From the NCBI GenBank assembly GCA_043553855.1, contig CP121336.1, forward strand, positions 496,001 through 560,000: a DNA stretch of 64,000 bases, in the 5' to 3' direction. The DNA comes from JAUIAS01 sp030425395. Lineage in GTDB: Bacteria; Pseudomonadota; Alphaproteobacteria; Rhodobacterales; Rhodobacteraceae. The translations under genes were made by a program, and so were the position numbers. The notes below the pieces were generated by a model. The model did not search any database. It was not told the DNA's origin and saw only the letters and a program-made list of their open reading frames with translations. This document shows, one piece after another, positions 43,876 through 52,320 of the stretch. Numbering within the stretch: position 1 is the stretch's first letter; each line of letters starts with the position of its first letter.

Positions 43876-45315
43876 TTATCCTTCGTCTTCGTCCTGCGGC
43901 GCCGCATGACCCATTTTGCGGATCGCGTCAACGACCCGCGACAGCGCCATACTCAGCGAACCCTTGGCCAGCACGACGTCTCCAGAATCGACAAGGCGGC
44001 GCAACTGGGTGCAAAATTCCGCGCTGGTCTCGCACCACTGGCCACGCCGGCCTTCGGGCAGGCTGTCATGCAGGGTCTTCATCAACGGTCCAATACAATG
44101 AACACGGTCGATCTGCGCGATTGCGGGCAGGTCGGCAATTGCGGCATGCATGTCGGCGGCGTCCGGGCCCAGTTCTTTCATGTCGCCGAGAATGGCAATG
44201 CGCCGCCCCTTGGCAATGCGGCCCGTGCCGTCGCGCACCGGGGCCGCCGCGAGAACCTCGAGCGCCGCTGCCATCGAGGTGGGATTGGCGTTATAGGCAT
44301 CGTCGATCAGATCAAGAAACAGATCCCGTTCGACCGCATCAAGATAGATGCGTTCGCGCACGCCGCGCCCGGCGTAAGGCTGCCATCGCCCAAGGCTTTG
44401 GGCGGCCAGCGCCAGATCCCCGCCCAGCGCCTCGACCGCCGCCAGCGCGCCGAGGGCGTTCATCGCAAAATGTGTGCCCGGGGTGGACAGCTTGAACAGG
44501 ACGGGCACGCCATGTGCCTCGGCCTGCACAACGGTGATCCCCTCGGCGGTTGTGACATCTGACAGCCGGTATTCGGTGCCCTTGCGCCCGAACCCTACCG
44601 CGCGTTGACCTGCGGCGCTGGCCTTGGCGCGCAGAATCTCCGCTTGATCAATGTCACTATTGAGAATCGCGGTGCCGCCTTCTTCCAAGCCGTCGATGAT
44701 CGCGGCTTTTTCCCGCGCGATACCCTCGATATCGTCAAACGCCTCCAAATGTGCGGCGGCCACGGTGGTTACCATCGCGACATGCGGTCTGGCCATGCGC
44801 GCAAGCGGCGCGATTTCTCCGGGATGGTTCATTCCGATCTCAATCACCGCGAATTCGGTGTCGGCGGGCATCCGCGCGAGCGTAAGAGGAACGCCCCAGT
44901 GATTGTTGTAGGACGCAACCGAAGCATGGGTGCGCCCCTGATCCCCCAGCATGGCCGACAGCATTTCCTTGGTCGATGTCTTGCCGACACTGCCGGTCAC
45001 GGCGACAACGCGGGCGGCGGTTCGCGCGCGCCCGGCCCGGCCCAGCGCCTCCAGCCCGGATTGCACATCCTCCACCACCAGAAGCGGCGCATCCGGGGCA
45101 ACCCCTTCGGGCACCCTGCTGACCAGCGCGGCAGCGGCCCCTTTGTCCAAGGCCTGCGCCACGAATTCATGGCCGTCCCGTGCCGCGGTCAGCGCCACGA
45201 AAAGATCGCCCGGAACAAGCGTGCGCGTATCAATGGACACTCCGGTCACGCTCCAGTCCCCTTCGGCACGTCCGCCCGTTGCGGCGGCGGCTTCGGCTGC
45301 GGTCCAAAGGGTCAT
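43876..45315 (-). CDS. murF: UDP-MurNAc-tripeptide--D-Ala-D-Ala ligase MurF
   Basis: Adds the D-Ala-D-Ala dipeptide made by Ddl, completing the pentapeptide. 479 residues; ATP loop GSVGKTST at 108-115, the SYNNHWGVPLTL and EIGMNHPGEI segments, and DDAYNANPTSM characterise MurF. Its start overlaps the murE stop by 4 nt. Confidence 0.97.
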   Translation of the reverse strand: MTLWTAAEAAAATGGRAEGDWSVTGVSIDTRTLVPGDLFVALTAARDGHEFVAQALDKGAAAALVSRVPEGVAPDAPLLVVEDVQSGLEALGRAGRARTAARVVAVTGSVGKTSTKEMLSAMLGDQGRTHASVASYNNHWGVPLTLARMPADTEFAVIEIGMNHPGEIAPLARMARPHVAMVTTVAAAHLEAFDDIEGIAREKAAIIDGLEEGGTAILNSDIDQAEILRAKASAAGQRAVGFGRKGTEYRLSDVTTAEGITVVQAEAHGVPVLFKLSTPGTHFAMNALGALAAVEALGGDLALAAQSLGRWQPYAGRGVRERIYLDAVERDLFLDLIDDAYNANPTSMAAALEVLAAAPVRDGTGRIAKGRRIAILGDMKELGPDAADMHAAIADLPAIAQIDRVHCIGPLMKTLHDSLPEGRRGQWCETSAEFCTQLRRLVDSGDVVLAKGSLSMALSRVVDAIRKMGHAAPQDEDEG

Positions 45316-46793
45316 GCCAACCTCCCATCGAGCGCCGCGACCGCGACGCTTGCCTGCTCCACATCGTCAAACGGCAGGATCGCGTCTCCGACGACCTGCC
45401 CTGTCTCGTGCCCCTTGCCCGCGATCAACAGGGCGTCGCCCGGTCCCAGCATATCAATGCCGCGCAGAATTGCCTCGGCCCGGTCGCCAACTTCAAGCGC
45501 ACCAGATGCGCCGGCCAGAACCGCCGCCCGGATTGCGGCGGGATCTTCGCTGCGCGGGTTGTCGTCGGTGACGATCACCCGGTCGGCATTTTCGATGGCT
45601 GCTTGCCCCATCAGGGGACGCTTGCCGCTGTCGCGGTCGCCGCCTGCACCGATGATCGCGATCAGATCACCCATCACATGCGGGCGCAGCGCCCGAAGCG
45701 CGGTCGCCACCGCGTCGGGTGTATGGGCATAATCGACAAACACATTTGCCCCGTTGGCACGCGACGCCGCAAGCTGCATGCGCCCGCGCACCGTGCGCAG
45801 ATAGGGCAGGGTTTCAAAAACTTCGTCGGGGTCCGCACCACAGGCGATGACAAGGCCACAGGCCATCAGCACATTCTGCGCCTGAAAACCGCCAATCAGG
45901 TTGAGCCGGGCCATCCGTGGACTGCCCAGATAGGAAAACCGCAGATCCTGCCCAGATGCATCGAACCGTTGCGCCAACAGGTTCAGATCCCCCGCCCCCT
46001 GTCCCACGGTCAGCACGCCCTGACCGCGCGCGGCGGCAATGGCGCGCATTTCCGCGCCCTTGGGATCGTCGATGTTGATCACCGCGACGCCATCTTCTGC
46101 CAGAACCCTGCGGAACAAACCGGCCTTGGCTGCGAAATACGCCTCAAAGCTTTCGTGATAATCCAGATGATCCTGCGTGAAATTGGTAAACCCCGCCGCG
46201 CTGAGCTGCACCGCGTCAAGGCGGCGCTGATCCAGACCGTGGCTCGACGCTTCCATTGCCGCGTGGGTAATACCATTGCGCGCGACCTCGGCCAGCGCCC
46301 GGTGCAGTGTGATCGGTTCGGGGGTGGTATGCCCCAAAGGCGCAGTCCAGGCCCCCTCCACGCCGGTGGTCCCGAGGTTGACCGCAGGCAGGTCCATTTC
46401 CTCCCATATCTGGCGCACAAAGCTGGCCACCGATGTCTTGCCATTGGTGCCGGTGACGGCGACGATGGTTTCAGGCTGCGCGCCGAACCAAAGCGCGGCT
46501 GTAAACGACAAGGTTTGACGCGGATCATCCGTCACGATCAAGGCGGCCTCCGACCCGGCGAGATCAGCCGCCGCCAAGGCCGCACCTTCGGGATCGGTGA
46601 GGACCGCGGCCGCGCCCTGCTCCAAGGCCGAGGCCACAAAACGCGCACCATGCACATGGCTGCCCGGAAGGGCGGCAAACAATGTGCCTTCGCGCACTTC
46701 GCGGCTGTCCACGGCCAGCCCGGTGATCAAAGGATCCCGCCCCGATGCCGCGGTAAGGGCCAACTGGCTTAGCGTGACGGCCGGTCTGCCCAT
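45312..46793 (-). CDS. murE: UDP-MurNAc-L-Ala-D-Glu--meso-DAP ligase MurE
   Basis: Adds the third residue of the stem peptide. 493 residues, ATP loop GTNGKTS at 115-121, EASSHGLDQRRLD, NFTQDHLDYH. The C-terminal DNPR motif (VTDDNPRSEDP) indicates specificity for meso-diaminopimelate rather than lysine. It follows ftsI by 19 nt and overlaps murF by 4 nt. Confidence 0.97.
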   Translation of the reverse strand: MGRPAVTLSQLALTAASGRDPLITGLAVDSREVREGTLFAALPGSHVHGARFVASALEQGAAAVLTDPEGAALAAADLAGSEAALIVTDDPRQTLSFTAALWFGAQPETIVAVTGTNGKTSVASFVRQIWEEMDLPAVNLGTTGVEGAWTAPLGHTTPEPITLHRALAEVARNGITHAAMEASSHGLDQRRLDAVQLSAAGFTNFTQDHLDYHESFEAYFAAKAGLFRRVLAEDGVAVINIDDPKGAEMRAIAAARGQGVLTVGQGAGDLNLLAQRFDASGQDLRFSYLGSPRMARLNLIGGFQAQNVLMACGLVIACGADPDEVFETLPYLRTVRGRMQLAASRANGANVFVDYAHTPDAVATALRALRPHVMGDLIAIIGAGGDRDSGKRPLMGQAAIENADRVIVTDDNPRSEDPAAIRAAVLAGASGALEVGDRAEAILRGIDMLGPGDALLIAGKGHETGQVVGDAILPFDDVEQASVAVAALDGRLA

Positions 46794-46812
46794 GATCTCT
46801 ATCCCTGTCCGG

Positions 46813-48603
46813 TCAATTCGCGATGAGGCTTATACCAGCCAGTTCCGCGGGTTCAACTTGGGGCCGCAACCCCAACAGCGGCGCGATACGTCGGATCATC
46901 TCGGCGGCGACGGGCACTGCGGTCCACCCGGCCGTCCGGCGCGGTTTTTCGCCCGAGTTATCCGACGGTTCATCCATCGTGACCACAAGGACATATTTCG
47001 GATCATGCACCGGAAAGAGGGTGGCAAAGGTGGCGATCACCTTGTCTTCGTAATAACCGCCCGTGCGTTTGGGCTTGTCGGCACTGCCGGTCTTGCCGGC
47101 CACGGCATAGCCTTCGACCTCTCCGAACGAGGCGGTGCCCTTGGGATCAGACACGACACGGCGCAGCATCGCGCGCGACTGTGCTGCGGTCCGTTCGCTC
47201 ATCACACGCGGTCCGTATTGCGGCCCGTCCTGCTTGAGGATCGTCGGACTGACATAGTGCCCGCCGTTGGCGATTGCAGCGTACCCCGCGGCGAGGTGCA
47301 TCGGCGTGGTCGAAATTCCATGACCGTAGGAAATCGTAACCGTGCTCAGATCGGTCCAGCGTTTCGGCAACAGGGGCTGGCTCATACGGGCCTCTGCCAC
47401 TTCGAGAGGCAGCGGATCAAAAAAGCCAAGCGCCTCGAGAAACGCCTTTTGCCGCGTCACGCCAATTTCCAGCGCCAAACGCCCCGTGCCCCGGTTCGAA
47501 CTGCGCACGATCACATCAGAGACCGACAATTCACCATAGTTCTTGTTGCGAAACTCGCCAATCAGATGGCCGCCGACGCGCATCGGGCCATTTGCATCCA
47601 CAATCGTGTCGGGATGCACCAGCCCCAGTTCAAGCGCCTGCGCAGAGGCAAATATCTTGAAGGTCGAGCCTAGCTCATACACCCCCTGCAGCGCCCGGTT
47701 GAACAACGGGCTGTCCGACGCATCCCCTTCAACAAGATCGCGCGGGCGATCATTGGGGTCAAAGTCCGGCAGCGACACAACCGAAATCACTTCGCCGGTA
47801 TGGGCATCCATCAGGATCGACGTGGCCCCCTTGGCGTTCAGCAAACGCATCCCACCGGCAAGCACCTCTTCGGACGCCGCCTGAATCGTCAGGTCCAGCG
47901 ACAACGTGAGTGGACGGCCCGCATTGTCCGGATCGGTGAGATAGCCGTTGAATTGCCGCTCCACCCCGGCCACACCGATCACTTCGGCGGCGCTGACGCC
48001 CTCCTGCCCGAAAGACGCGCCGCCCAGAACATGCGCGGCCAACCGCCCGTTGGGATAAAGCCGCATCTCGCGCGGGCCGAACAACAGACCCGGATCGCCG
48101 ATGTCGAACACGGCCTGTTTTTGCTCCGGGCTGAGCGTGCGCTTGATCCACAGGAACTTGCGCTTGCCGGTAAAGTCACGCAGCAGCTTGTCATATTCGA
48201 GATCGGGAAAGATATCGGCCAATTCGCGCGCCGCGCGGATCGGGTCGATCATGTGCGGTGGCTGCGCATAAAGCGAATGCGTCTCGAAATTGGTGGCCAG
48301 AAGATTGCCGTTGCGATCCACGATATCGGCCCGCTGTGCGGCAATCACCGAAGAACTTGCCGCGGCAACCGGTTCGTGCGGCTCGGACACCGCCATCAAG
48401 CCCATCCGTGCCGCCACTACGCCATAGGCCATCACGAAACACAAACCCAGAACCAACAGGCGGCTCTCGGCGCGCTGGCGCGACTGGTCCTGCATCTCTT
48501 CGTGACGCAGGCGCAGGTTTTCACGCTCGATCGCGGTGGTATTTTCCCCCTTGTCACGGGCGGGCAGGATACGGGCCAGCGGGCGCAACGGCGTGCGGAT
48601 CAT
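46813..48603 (-). CDS. ftsI: Septal transpeptidase FtsI (PBP3)
   Basis: Class B penicillin-binding protein that cross-links septal peptidoglycan. 596 residues: basic cytoplasmic tail, one transmembrane helix (~49-70), pedestal domain, and transpeptidase domain with STFK at 313-316 (nucleophile Ser313), SSN at 368-370 and KTG at 504-506. It overlaps ftsL by 4 nt. All active-site motifs are intact. Confidence 0.97.
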   Translation of the reverse strand: MIRTPLRPLARILPARDKGENTTAIERENLRLRHEEMQDQSRQRAESRLLVLGLCFVMAYGVVAARMGLMAVSEPHEPVAAASSSVIAAQRADIVDRNGNLLATNFETHSLYAQPPHMIDPIRAARELADIFPDLEYDKLLRDFTGKRKFLWIKRTLSPEQKQAVFDIGDPGLLFGPREMRLYPNGRLAAHVLGGASFGQEGVSAAEVIGVAGVERQFNGYLTDPDNAGRPLTLSLDLTIQAASEEVLAGGMRLLNAKGATSILMDAHTGEVISVVSLPDFDPNDRPRDLVEGDASDSPLFNRALQGVYELGSTFKIFASAQALELGLVHPDTIVDANGPMRVGGHLIGEFRNKNYGELSVSDVIVRSSNRGTGRLALEIGVTRQKAFLEALGFFDPLPLEVAEARMSQPLLPKRWTDLSTVTISYGHGISTTPMHLAAGYAAIANGGHYVSPTILKQDGPQYGPRVMSERTAAQSRAMLRRVVSDPKGTASFGEVEGYAVAGKTGSADKPKRTGGYYEDKVIATFATLFPVHDPKYVLVVTMDEPSDNSGEKPRRTAGWTAVPVAAEMIRRIAPLLGLRPQVEPAELAGISLIAN

Positions 48604-48947
48604 TCCTCGGCAGCCTCCATGGTGGATACATCGACAGGATCGGTGATGGTGACCCGGCGCAGCGGCGGATAGGCCACCTGATCCACGCGCCCGAACTGAT
48701 CGGGGCGCAGCGGCAGAAGACCCAGCGTTTCAAAGTTGAGATCGGCAAGCTCGCGCAGACGTTCGGGCCGGTTAAGATAGGCCCATTCGGCCCGCAACAC
48801 CCCAAGACGGGTCTGAAGCCGGGCAATGTCGCGGCGCAATTCACGGGTTTCAGACAATGCCTGCTGGGTCGCATAATTTTCCCGGTAGGCCCAAAACGCC
48901 AACCCGATTACCGCCAGGGCGGTCAGCATGTAAATCAGCGGCTTCAT
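48600..48947 (-). CDS. ftsL: Cell division protein FtsL
   Basis: 115 residues: short cytoplasmic part, one transmembrane helix (LIYMLTALAVIGLAFWAY, 4-21) and a heptad-patterned coiled coil (TRELRRDIARLQTRLGVLRAEW) as expected for FtsL, which scaffolds FtsQ-FtsB and activates FtsWI. The sequence is poorly conserved, so the call leans on topology and on its position between rsmH and ftsI, with 4-nt overlaps at both ends. Confidence 0.92.
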   Translation of the reverse strand: MKPLIYMLTALAVIGLAFWAYRENYATQQALSETRELRRDIARLQTRLGVLRAEWAYLNRPERLRELADLNFETLGLLPLRPDQFGRVDQVAYPPLRRVTITDPVDVSTMEAAEE

Positions 48948-49993
48948 CTGCGCCCCCGTTTGCGCGGAGTGTCCCGCGCCAGCATCGGCATACCCACGGC
49001 CCCCGCATCAATGTCGCCTGCGGGCGCGTCCGTGCGCCTTGCCACACGCAACTTGGCCGACCGGGCCCGCGGGTTCTGGGCCAATTCCTCTTCGTCCGGG
49101 CCAACCGCCTTGCGGGTCACCAGATCAAACCGTGGCTGTTCGGCCTTCTGTGCCGGTGCATGGCGACTGCCACCGCCCACACGCCCGGCCCGCGATTGCA
49201 GAAAACGTTTGACCATACGGTCCTCGATGGAATGGAAACTGACCACCGCCAGCAAACCGCCGGGCTTCAAGGCCCGCTCGGCGGCCATCAGCCCATCCAG
49301 CAATTCGCGATACTCTTCGTTCACCGCGATACGCAATCCCTGAAAACTGCGCGTGGCGGGATGCGATTGCCCGGGCTTGGCGCGCGGCAGACACCCTTCC
49401 ACGATGCTGGCGAGTTGCAATGTCGATGTGATCGGTTCGTCCTCACGGGCCCGCACAATCGCACGCGCGATCCGGCGACTGGCGCGCTCTTCTCCATAGT
49501 GAAACAGGATATCCGCGATCAGGCTTTCTTCGGCGTCGTTCACGATATCGGCGGCACTCTGCCCGCTTTGCGACATGCGCATGTCCAGCGGCCCGTCGCG
49601 CATAAAGGAAAATCCGCGCTCCGCCTGATCGAGCTGCATCGACGACACCCCCAGATCCAGAACGATCCCGTCCAGATCCTGCGCATAGTCATCCATCCGC
49701 GAAAACACGCCTTCGCGCATCTCGATCCGGCCGCCGTAGTCGCCCGCCCAATCCGCAGCCATTTCAAAAGCCAGCGGATCACGATCCACCGCGACGACCT
49801 TGTCAGCCCCCGCGCCCAGCAGGCCACGAGTATATCCCCCTGCCCCGAACGTGCCATCCAGCCAAACCCCCGACACCGGTGCCACCGCCGCCAGAAGCGG
49901 GCGAAGCAAAACGGGCACATGCGGGGAAGGATCGGTTCGGGCAGAAACGTTTGTGTCAGGAACGGGCGGGGTGGCGGCGTTGTCGGCAGCCAT
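48944..49993 (-). CDS. rsmH: 16S rRNA m4C1402 methyltransferase RsmH (MraW)
   Basis: SAM-dependent N4-methylation of C1402 in 16S rRNA. 349 residues. SAM motif GTFGAGGYTRGLL near residue 47, LDLGVSSMQLDQAERGFSF, RRIARAIV, and VVSFHSIEDRMVKRF are signature segments. The C-terminus is basic. The start at 49993 lies 4 nt after the mraZ stop, with GAGG in the mraZ tail as ribosome-binding site. Confidence 0.97.
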   Translation of the reverse strand: MAADNAATPPVPDTNVSARTDPSPHVPVLLRPLLAAVAPVSGVWLDGTFGAGGYTRGLLGAGADKVVAVDRDPLAFEMAADWAGDYGGRIEMREGVFSRMDDYAQDLDGIVLDLGVSSMQLDQAERGFSFMRDGPLDMRMSQSGQSAADIVNDAEESLIADILFHYGEERASRRIARAIVRAREDEPITSTLQLASIVEGCLPRAKPGQSHPATRSFQGLRIAVNEEYRELLDGLMAAERALKPGGLLAVVSFHSIEDRMVKRFLQSRAGRVGGGSRHAPAQKAEQPRFDLVTRKAVGPDEEELAQNPRARSAKLRVARRTDAPAGDIDAGAVGMPMLARDTPRKRGRR

Positions 49994-49997
49994 CGTC

Positions 49998-50504
49998 TTA
50001 AACCTCTTCGTCGCCATCGAGGTAGATCGCGGCATCCTCATCGGGGTCGAAATCATCGTCCGCGGTCAGATCGCAATCCATTTCAACGTCATAGGTTTCG
50101 GGCTTCCAGATTTCGAACGCCTCGCCGGTTCCGGCAAAGAACGCCTCGCCTTCGAGCCCGATCTTGTTGCGCAGCTTGGCAGGCAGAACCATACGTCCGG
50201 TTTCGTCCACCGCCGTGGTCAGCGCGTGGGTCGCATAAAGGCGCTGCAACGCGCGGCGCTTCTTGGAGGCGCGCGGCATGCGTTCGATCTTGGCCTGAAT
50301 ACGGTCCATCGCTTCGATTGTGAAACATTCGAGGAAATCGCGCTTGGCGTCGCCATAGACAATCACCACCTGCGGGTGGCTGCCCTCTGCGCAATCGGGA
50401 TCACCAGCGGCCAGAACACGGCGAAACGAGGCCGGGATTGACACCCGCCCCTTGCTGTCGACCTTAAAGCGGTCTTCGCCTATGAACCTGCGCTTGCGGT
50501 CCAC
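49998..50504 (-). CDS. mraZ: Transcriptional regulator MraZ
   Basis: First gene of the dcw cluster; a DNA-binding regulator of its own operon and nucleoid-associated. 168 residues with two MraZ/AbrB-type half-domains marked by DSKGRVSIPASFR and DETGRMVLPAKLR. An acidic C-terminal tail (DDDFDPDEDAAIYLDGDEE) is longer than in E. coli (152 residues). The start is GTG at 50504 with GGAG 7 nt upstream. A long leader and a candidate MraZ box lie upstream. Confidence 0.96.
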   Translation of the reverse strand: MDRKRRFIGEDRFKVDSKGRVSIPASFRRVLAAGDPDCAEGSHPQVVIVYGDAKRDFLECFTIEAMDRIQAKIERMPRASKKRRALQRLYATHALTTAVDETGRMVLPAKLRNKIGLEGEAFFAGTGEAFEIWKPETYDVEMDCDLTADDDFDPDEDAAIYLDGDEEV

Positions 50505-50772
50505 TACCGTCTCCGTCCCCCGAAATGTCCCTGATCCGAAGCGTGCTCCGGTATGAATGAGAAACGGCGAGTTGATCTGCTGCCACTGATCAACCCGCCG
50601 CCCTCGTCCCGCCTAGCGGGGATGTCCGACTGCGCGCGCCACCTGGGGGGATGTCTGCTCGCCCGCGCGCCGGATCTCTCTATTCTGATGAGTGCGGTGC
50701 CTGATGAAACCTGCCTCTGGTCGTGGCCGGGGTCGTTTGGATGCCCCTTAAGTCCGTCTGCTCATCTGATAC
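50505..50772 (-). ncRNA. Candidate UpsM-like 5' leader/sRNA of the dcw cluster
   Basis: No gene lies in the ~268 bp upstream of mraZ, but the minus-strand RNA is highly structured: GTTGATC-N10-GATCAAC (50571-50594), CCCGC-TAG-GCGGG near 50607-50622 and long GC-rich stretches. In Rhodobacter sphaeroides the dcw mRNA has an unusually long leader that is processed to the sRNA UpsM. The matching position, length and folding make this a candidate homologue. The 5' end at ~50772 is assumed from a possible TTATCC -10 element (50784-50779) and is approximate; the 3' end of any processed sRNA is unknown. Confidence 0.5.
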
Positions 50773-50776
50773 ATTA

Positions 50777-50801
50777 AGGGATAACGTGGGAAATTATGGG
50801 T
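50777..50801. promoter_or_regulatory. Candidate MraZ box (GGG repeats, period 10)
   Basis: Three direct repeats spaced exactly 10 bp: AGGGA (50777-50781), TGGGA (50787-50791) and TGGGT (50797-50801), each followed by five other bases. MraZ is known to bind TGGGN repeats separated by 5 bp upstream of mraZ. The repeats read on the plus strand, opposite to mraZ, and overlap the presumed dcw promoter, as expected for autorepression. Confidence 0.6.
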
Positions 50802-51552
50802 AGCAACAAAAATTTTGGCCACACAGCATTGAACGACGCTAAGCTGGCATGGGAGAACGCATCAATTTGGGAACATCTGGGATCAAATAAAGAAATATCT
50901 ACAACATATAGACAAATTTTGAGCAAAAATTTTTTCCCAAAAAATCCCACCCACTCCAAGAAACAGCGGGCATTCCTGAACAATCTCCCCGCCTCTGGTG
51001 ATTCGTATCGCAAGAACCCGTCAAAATCACCAAAAACTCCTGAGTTTTTCGCAAAACCCCACACGCGGCCCATATAAGGACCATGAATTCCCATGAAGCG
51101 CCCTCCCGCCTGCCTGCAATCATCAAGCGTCACCTAACAACGCACCAAGGACAGGAGCGGCGCCAAGCATCCCGGCGGAAGGGATTCGCTGCTTTCATGG
51201 CGCAACAAGGCGGTTGGACGGCCCGACCGCGCAAAGCGATGCCCAGGCTTTGCCCAAGCGGACACCGGCGCAACATCATCAGGAAAGTGCCTTGATTTCC
51301 CCCGCTATGAGCGTCGCAAAAATGCCGGACCGCGCGCAGATATCTTGAAACACCCCGGCCAGTCCCCATTTAAAAACTGAGCAATAAGCCACCAAGCCCG
51401 GCACTTAATGGCTAAATAACAGGCAGTTACACCATGCATTTTCTGCATAGCAGCATTGACGCAACAAACATTGTGCACTCGCAGCATAAACCTATATCTT
51501 GGTCACAACAGACGAACACGGGCCAGACAGGCCAAATCGAAAGAGACTTGAT
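50802..51552. other. Divergent intergenic region between dcw leader and ccaF1-like gene
   Basis: 751 bases. The first part (50810-51080) is markedly AT-rich for this genome and contains a 93-codon open frame from 50796 that I do not accept as a gene. The middle has no feature I can support. The last 80 bases hold a probable promoter for the DUF1127 gene. Confidence 0.5.
51471..51498 (+). promoter_or_regulatory. Candidate promoter of ccaF1-like gene and sRNA array
   Basis: TTGTGC (51471-51476), a 16-bp spacer and TATATC (51493-51498), 55 bp before the start codon. In R. sphaeroides the equivalent locus is driven by stress sigma factors (RpoHI/RpoHII); whether this element is that type cannot be judged by eye. 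TTGACG at 51456 is an alternative -35. Confidence 0.4.
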
Positions 51553-51780
51553 ATGGCAAGCTACAGCAACATTTCCGCAGGCAACGCCGGCATCTTTGCA
51601 CAGATCGCTGCGCGCCTCACCGAAGCGCGCGAACGCTTCGCTCGCAACCGCCTGCGTCGCCACATCTTTCGCCAGACAATGAGCGAACTCTCGGCGTTGA
51701 GCACGCGCGAACTGGCCGATCTCGGCCTGCACCGCTCGATGATCCGCCGGGTTGCATGGCAAGAAGCGCAAAAGCGCTGA
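51553..51780 (+). CDS. ccaF1: DUF1127 small RNA-binding-type protein (CcaF1-like)
   Basis: 75 residues, basic, with the DUF1127 core ELSALSTRELADLGLHRSMI-RR at 43-65. In Rhodobacter sphaeroides the DUF1127 protein CcaF1 binds RNA, affects sRNA maturation and is co-transcribed with the downstream CcsR sRNAs; exactly that arrangement follows here. The ATG at 51553 is used, with AAGAGA upstream; an in-frame ATG at 51499 adds residues without coding character. The symbol is assigned by synteny with the array. Confidence 0.85.
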   Translation: MASYSNISAGNAGIFAQIAARLTEARERFARNRLRRHIFRQTMSELSALSTRELADLGLHRSMIRRVAWQEAQKR

Positions 51781-51795
51781 ACAGACATAGGATCG

Positions 51796-51932
51796 GACCT
51801 TCTCTCCTCCCTTGAAGGTCTGACTTCTGCGGCGGCACCGCTTCCTCCTCCCTAGGTGTCGCCGCATTTTTACACCGGCCAGAGCCGGAAACGATATGCA
51901 CCGGAACGCTCCTCCTCCCTTGTTCCGGGTGC
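51796..51932 (+). ncRNA. CcsR-like array, divergent first section (three hairpins)
   Basis: Begins 16 nt after the DUF1127 stop. Hairpin 1: GACCTTC / GAAGGTC (51796-51820) with CTCCTCCC in the loop. Hairpin 2: GCGGCGGCACC / GGTGTCGCCGC (51829-51865) with CCTCCTCCC in the loop. Hairpin 3: GCACCGGAAC / GTTCCGGGTGC (51898-51932, one bulge), loop CTCCTCCTCCC. Stem sequences differ from the four following units, but the loop motif is constant. Confidence 0.85.
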
Positions 51933-51940
51933 GTAAAAGA

Positions 51941-52028
51941 AGCGGCGGTGCTCCATCTCCTCCTCCCTAGGAGTGCCGTCGCTTCATCGAATACGCGGCC
52001 GGGTTCTCCTCCCGATTTTCCGGTCGCG
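51941..52028 (+). ncRNA. CcsR-like sRNA unit 1
   Basis: Two hairpins. First: AGCGGCGGTGCTCC pairs with GGAGTGCCGTCGCT (51941-51983), with a CTCCTCCTCCC loop; three G-U pairs. Second: CGCGGCCGG pairs with CCGGTCGCG (51994-52028), loop with CTCCTCCC. This is the two-stem architecture of CcsR/cuckoo-type alphaproteobacterial sRNAs, whose exposed CUCCUCCC is an anti-Shine-Dalgarno-like sequence. Confidence 0.88.
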
Positions 52029-52035
52029 CACCAAG

Positions 52036-52122
52036 AGCGGCGGTGCTCCACTCCTCCTCCCTAGGGGTGCCGCCGCTTTACCGAATACGCGGCCGGGTTC
52101 TCCTCCCGATTTTCCGGTCGCG
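52036..52122 (+). ncRNA. CcsR-like sRNA unit 2
   Basis: Near-identical to unit 1 and displaced by 95 bp. First stem AGCGGCGGTGCTCC / GGGGTGCCGCCGCT (52036-52077); second stem CGCGGCCGG / CCGGTCGCG (52088-52122). Both loops carry the CTCCTCCC motif. Base changes between units mostly fall in or keep stem pairing (GTC to GCC in the right arm). Confidence 0.88.
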
Positions 52123-52129
52123 CACCATG

Positions 52130-52220
52130 AGCGGCGGTGCTCCATCTCCTCCTCCTCCCTAGGGGTGCCGCCGCTTTACCGAATACGCGGCCGGGTTCTC
52201 CTCCCGATTTTCCGGTCGCG
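52130..52220 (+). ncRNA. CcsR-like sRNA unit 3
   Basis: Third unit, 94 bp after unit 2. First stem at 52130-52143 with 52162-52175; its loop is 3 nt longer because CTC is repeated once more (CTCCTCCTCCTCCC). Second stem CGCGGCCGG (52186-52194) with CCGGTCGCG (52212-52220). Confidence 0.88.
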
Positions 52221-52227
52221 CATCAAG

Positions 52228-52313
52228 AGCGGCGGTGCTCCACTCCTCCTCCCTAGGAGTGCCGCCGCTTTACCGAATACGCGGCCGGGTTCTCCTCCCT
52301 TTTCCCCGTCGCG
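52228..52313 (+). ncRNA. CcsR-like sRNA unit 4
   Basis: Fourth unit, 98 bp after unit 3. First stem at 52228-52241 with 52256-52269; second stem begins CGCGGCCGGG (52280) and pairs with CCCCGTCGCG (ending 52313) with one internal mismatch; its loop is changed to TTCTCCTCCCTTT but keeps CTCCTCCC. Confidence 0.86.
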
Positions 52314-52320
52314 CATCAAG

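Noticed and set aside
45180..46772. 530-codon plus-strand open frame opposite murE
   Set aside because: Same reason: the opposite strand encodes MurE with all motifs, and the translation is low-quality Arg/Gly/His sequence.
50796..51077. 93-codon open frame upstream of the dcw leader
   Set aside because: Its start overlaps the candidate MraZ box; composition is AT-rich and Lys/Asn-rich without recognisable structure, and no Shine-Dalgarno sequence fits.
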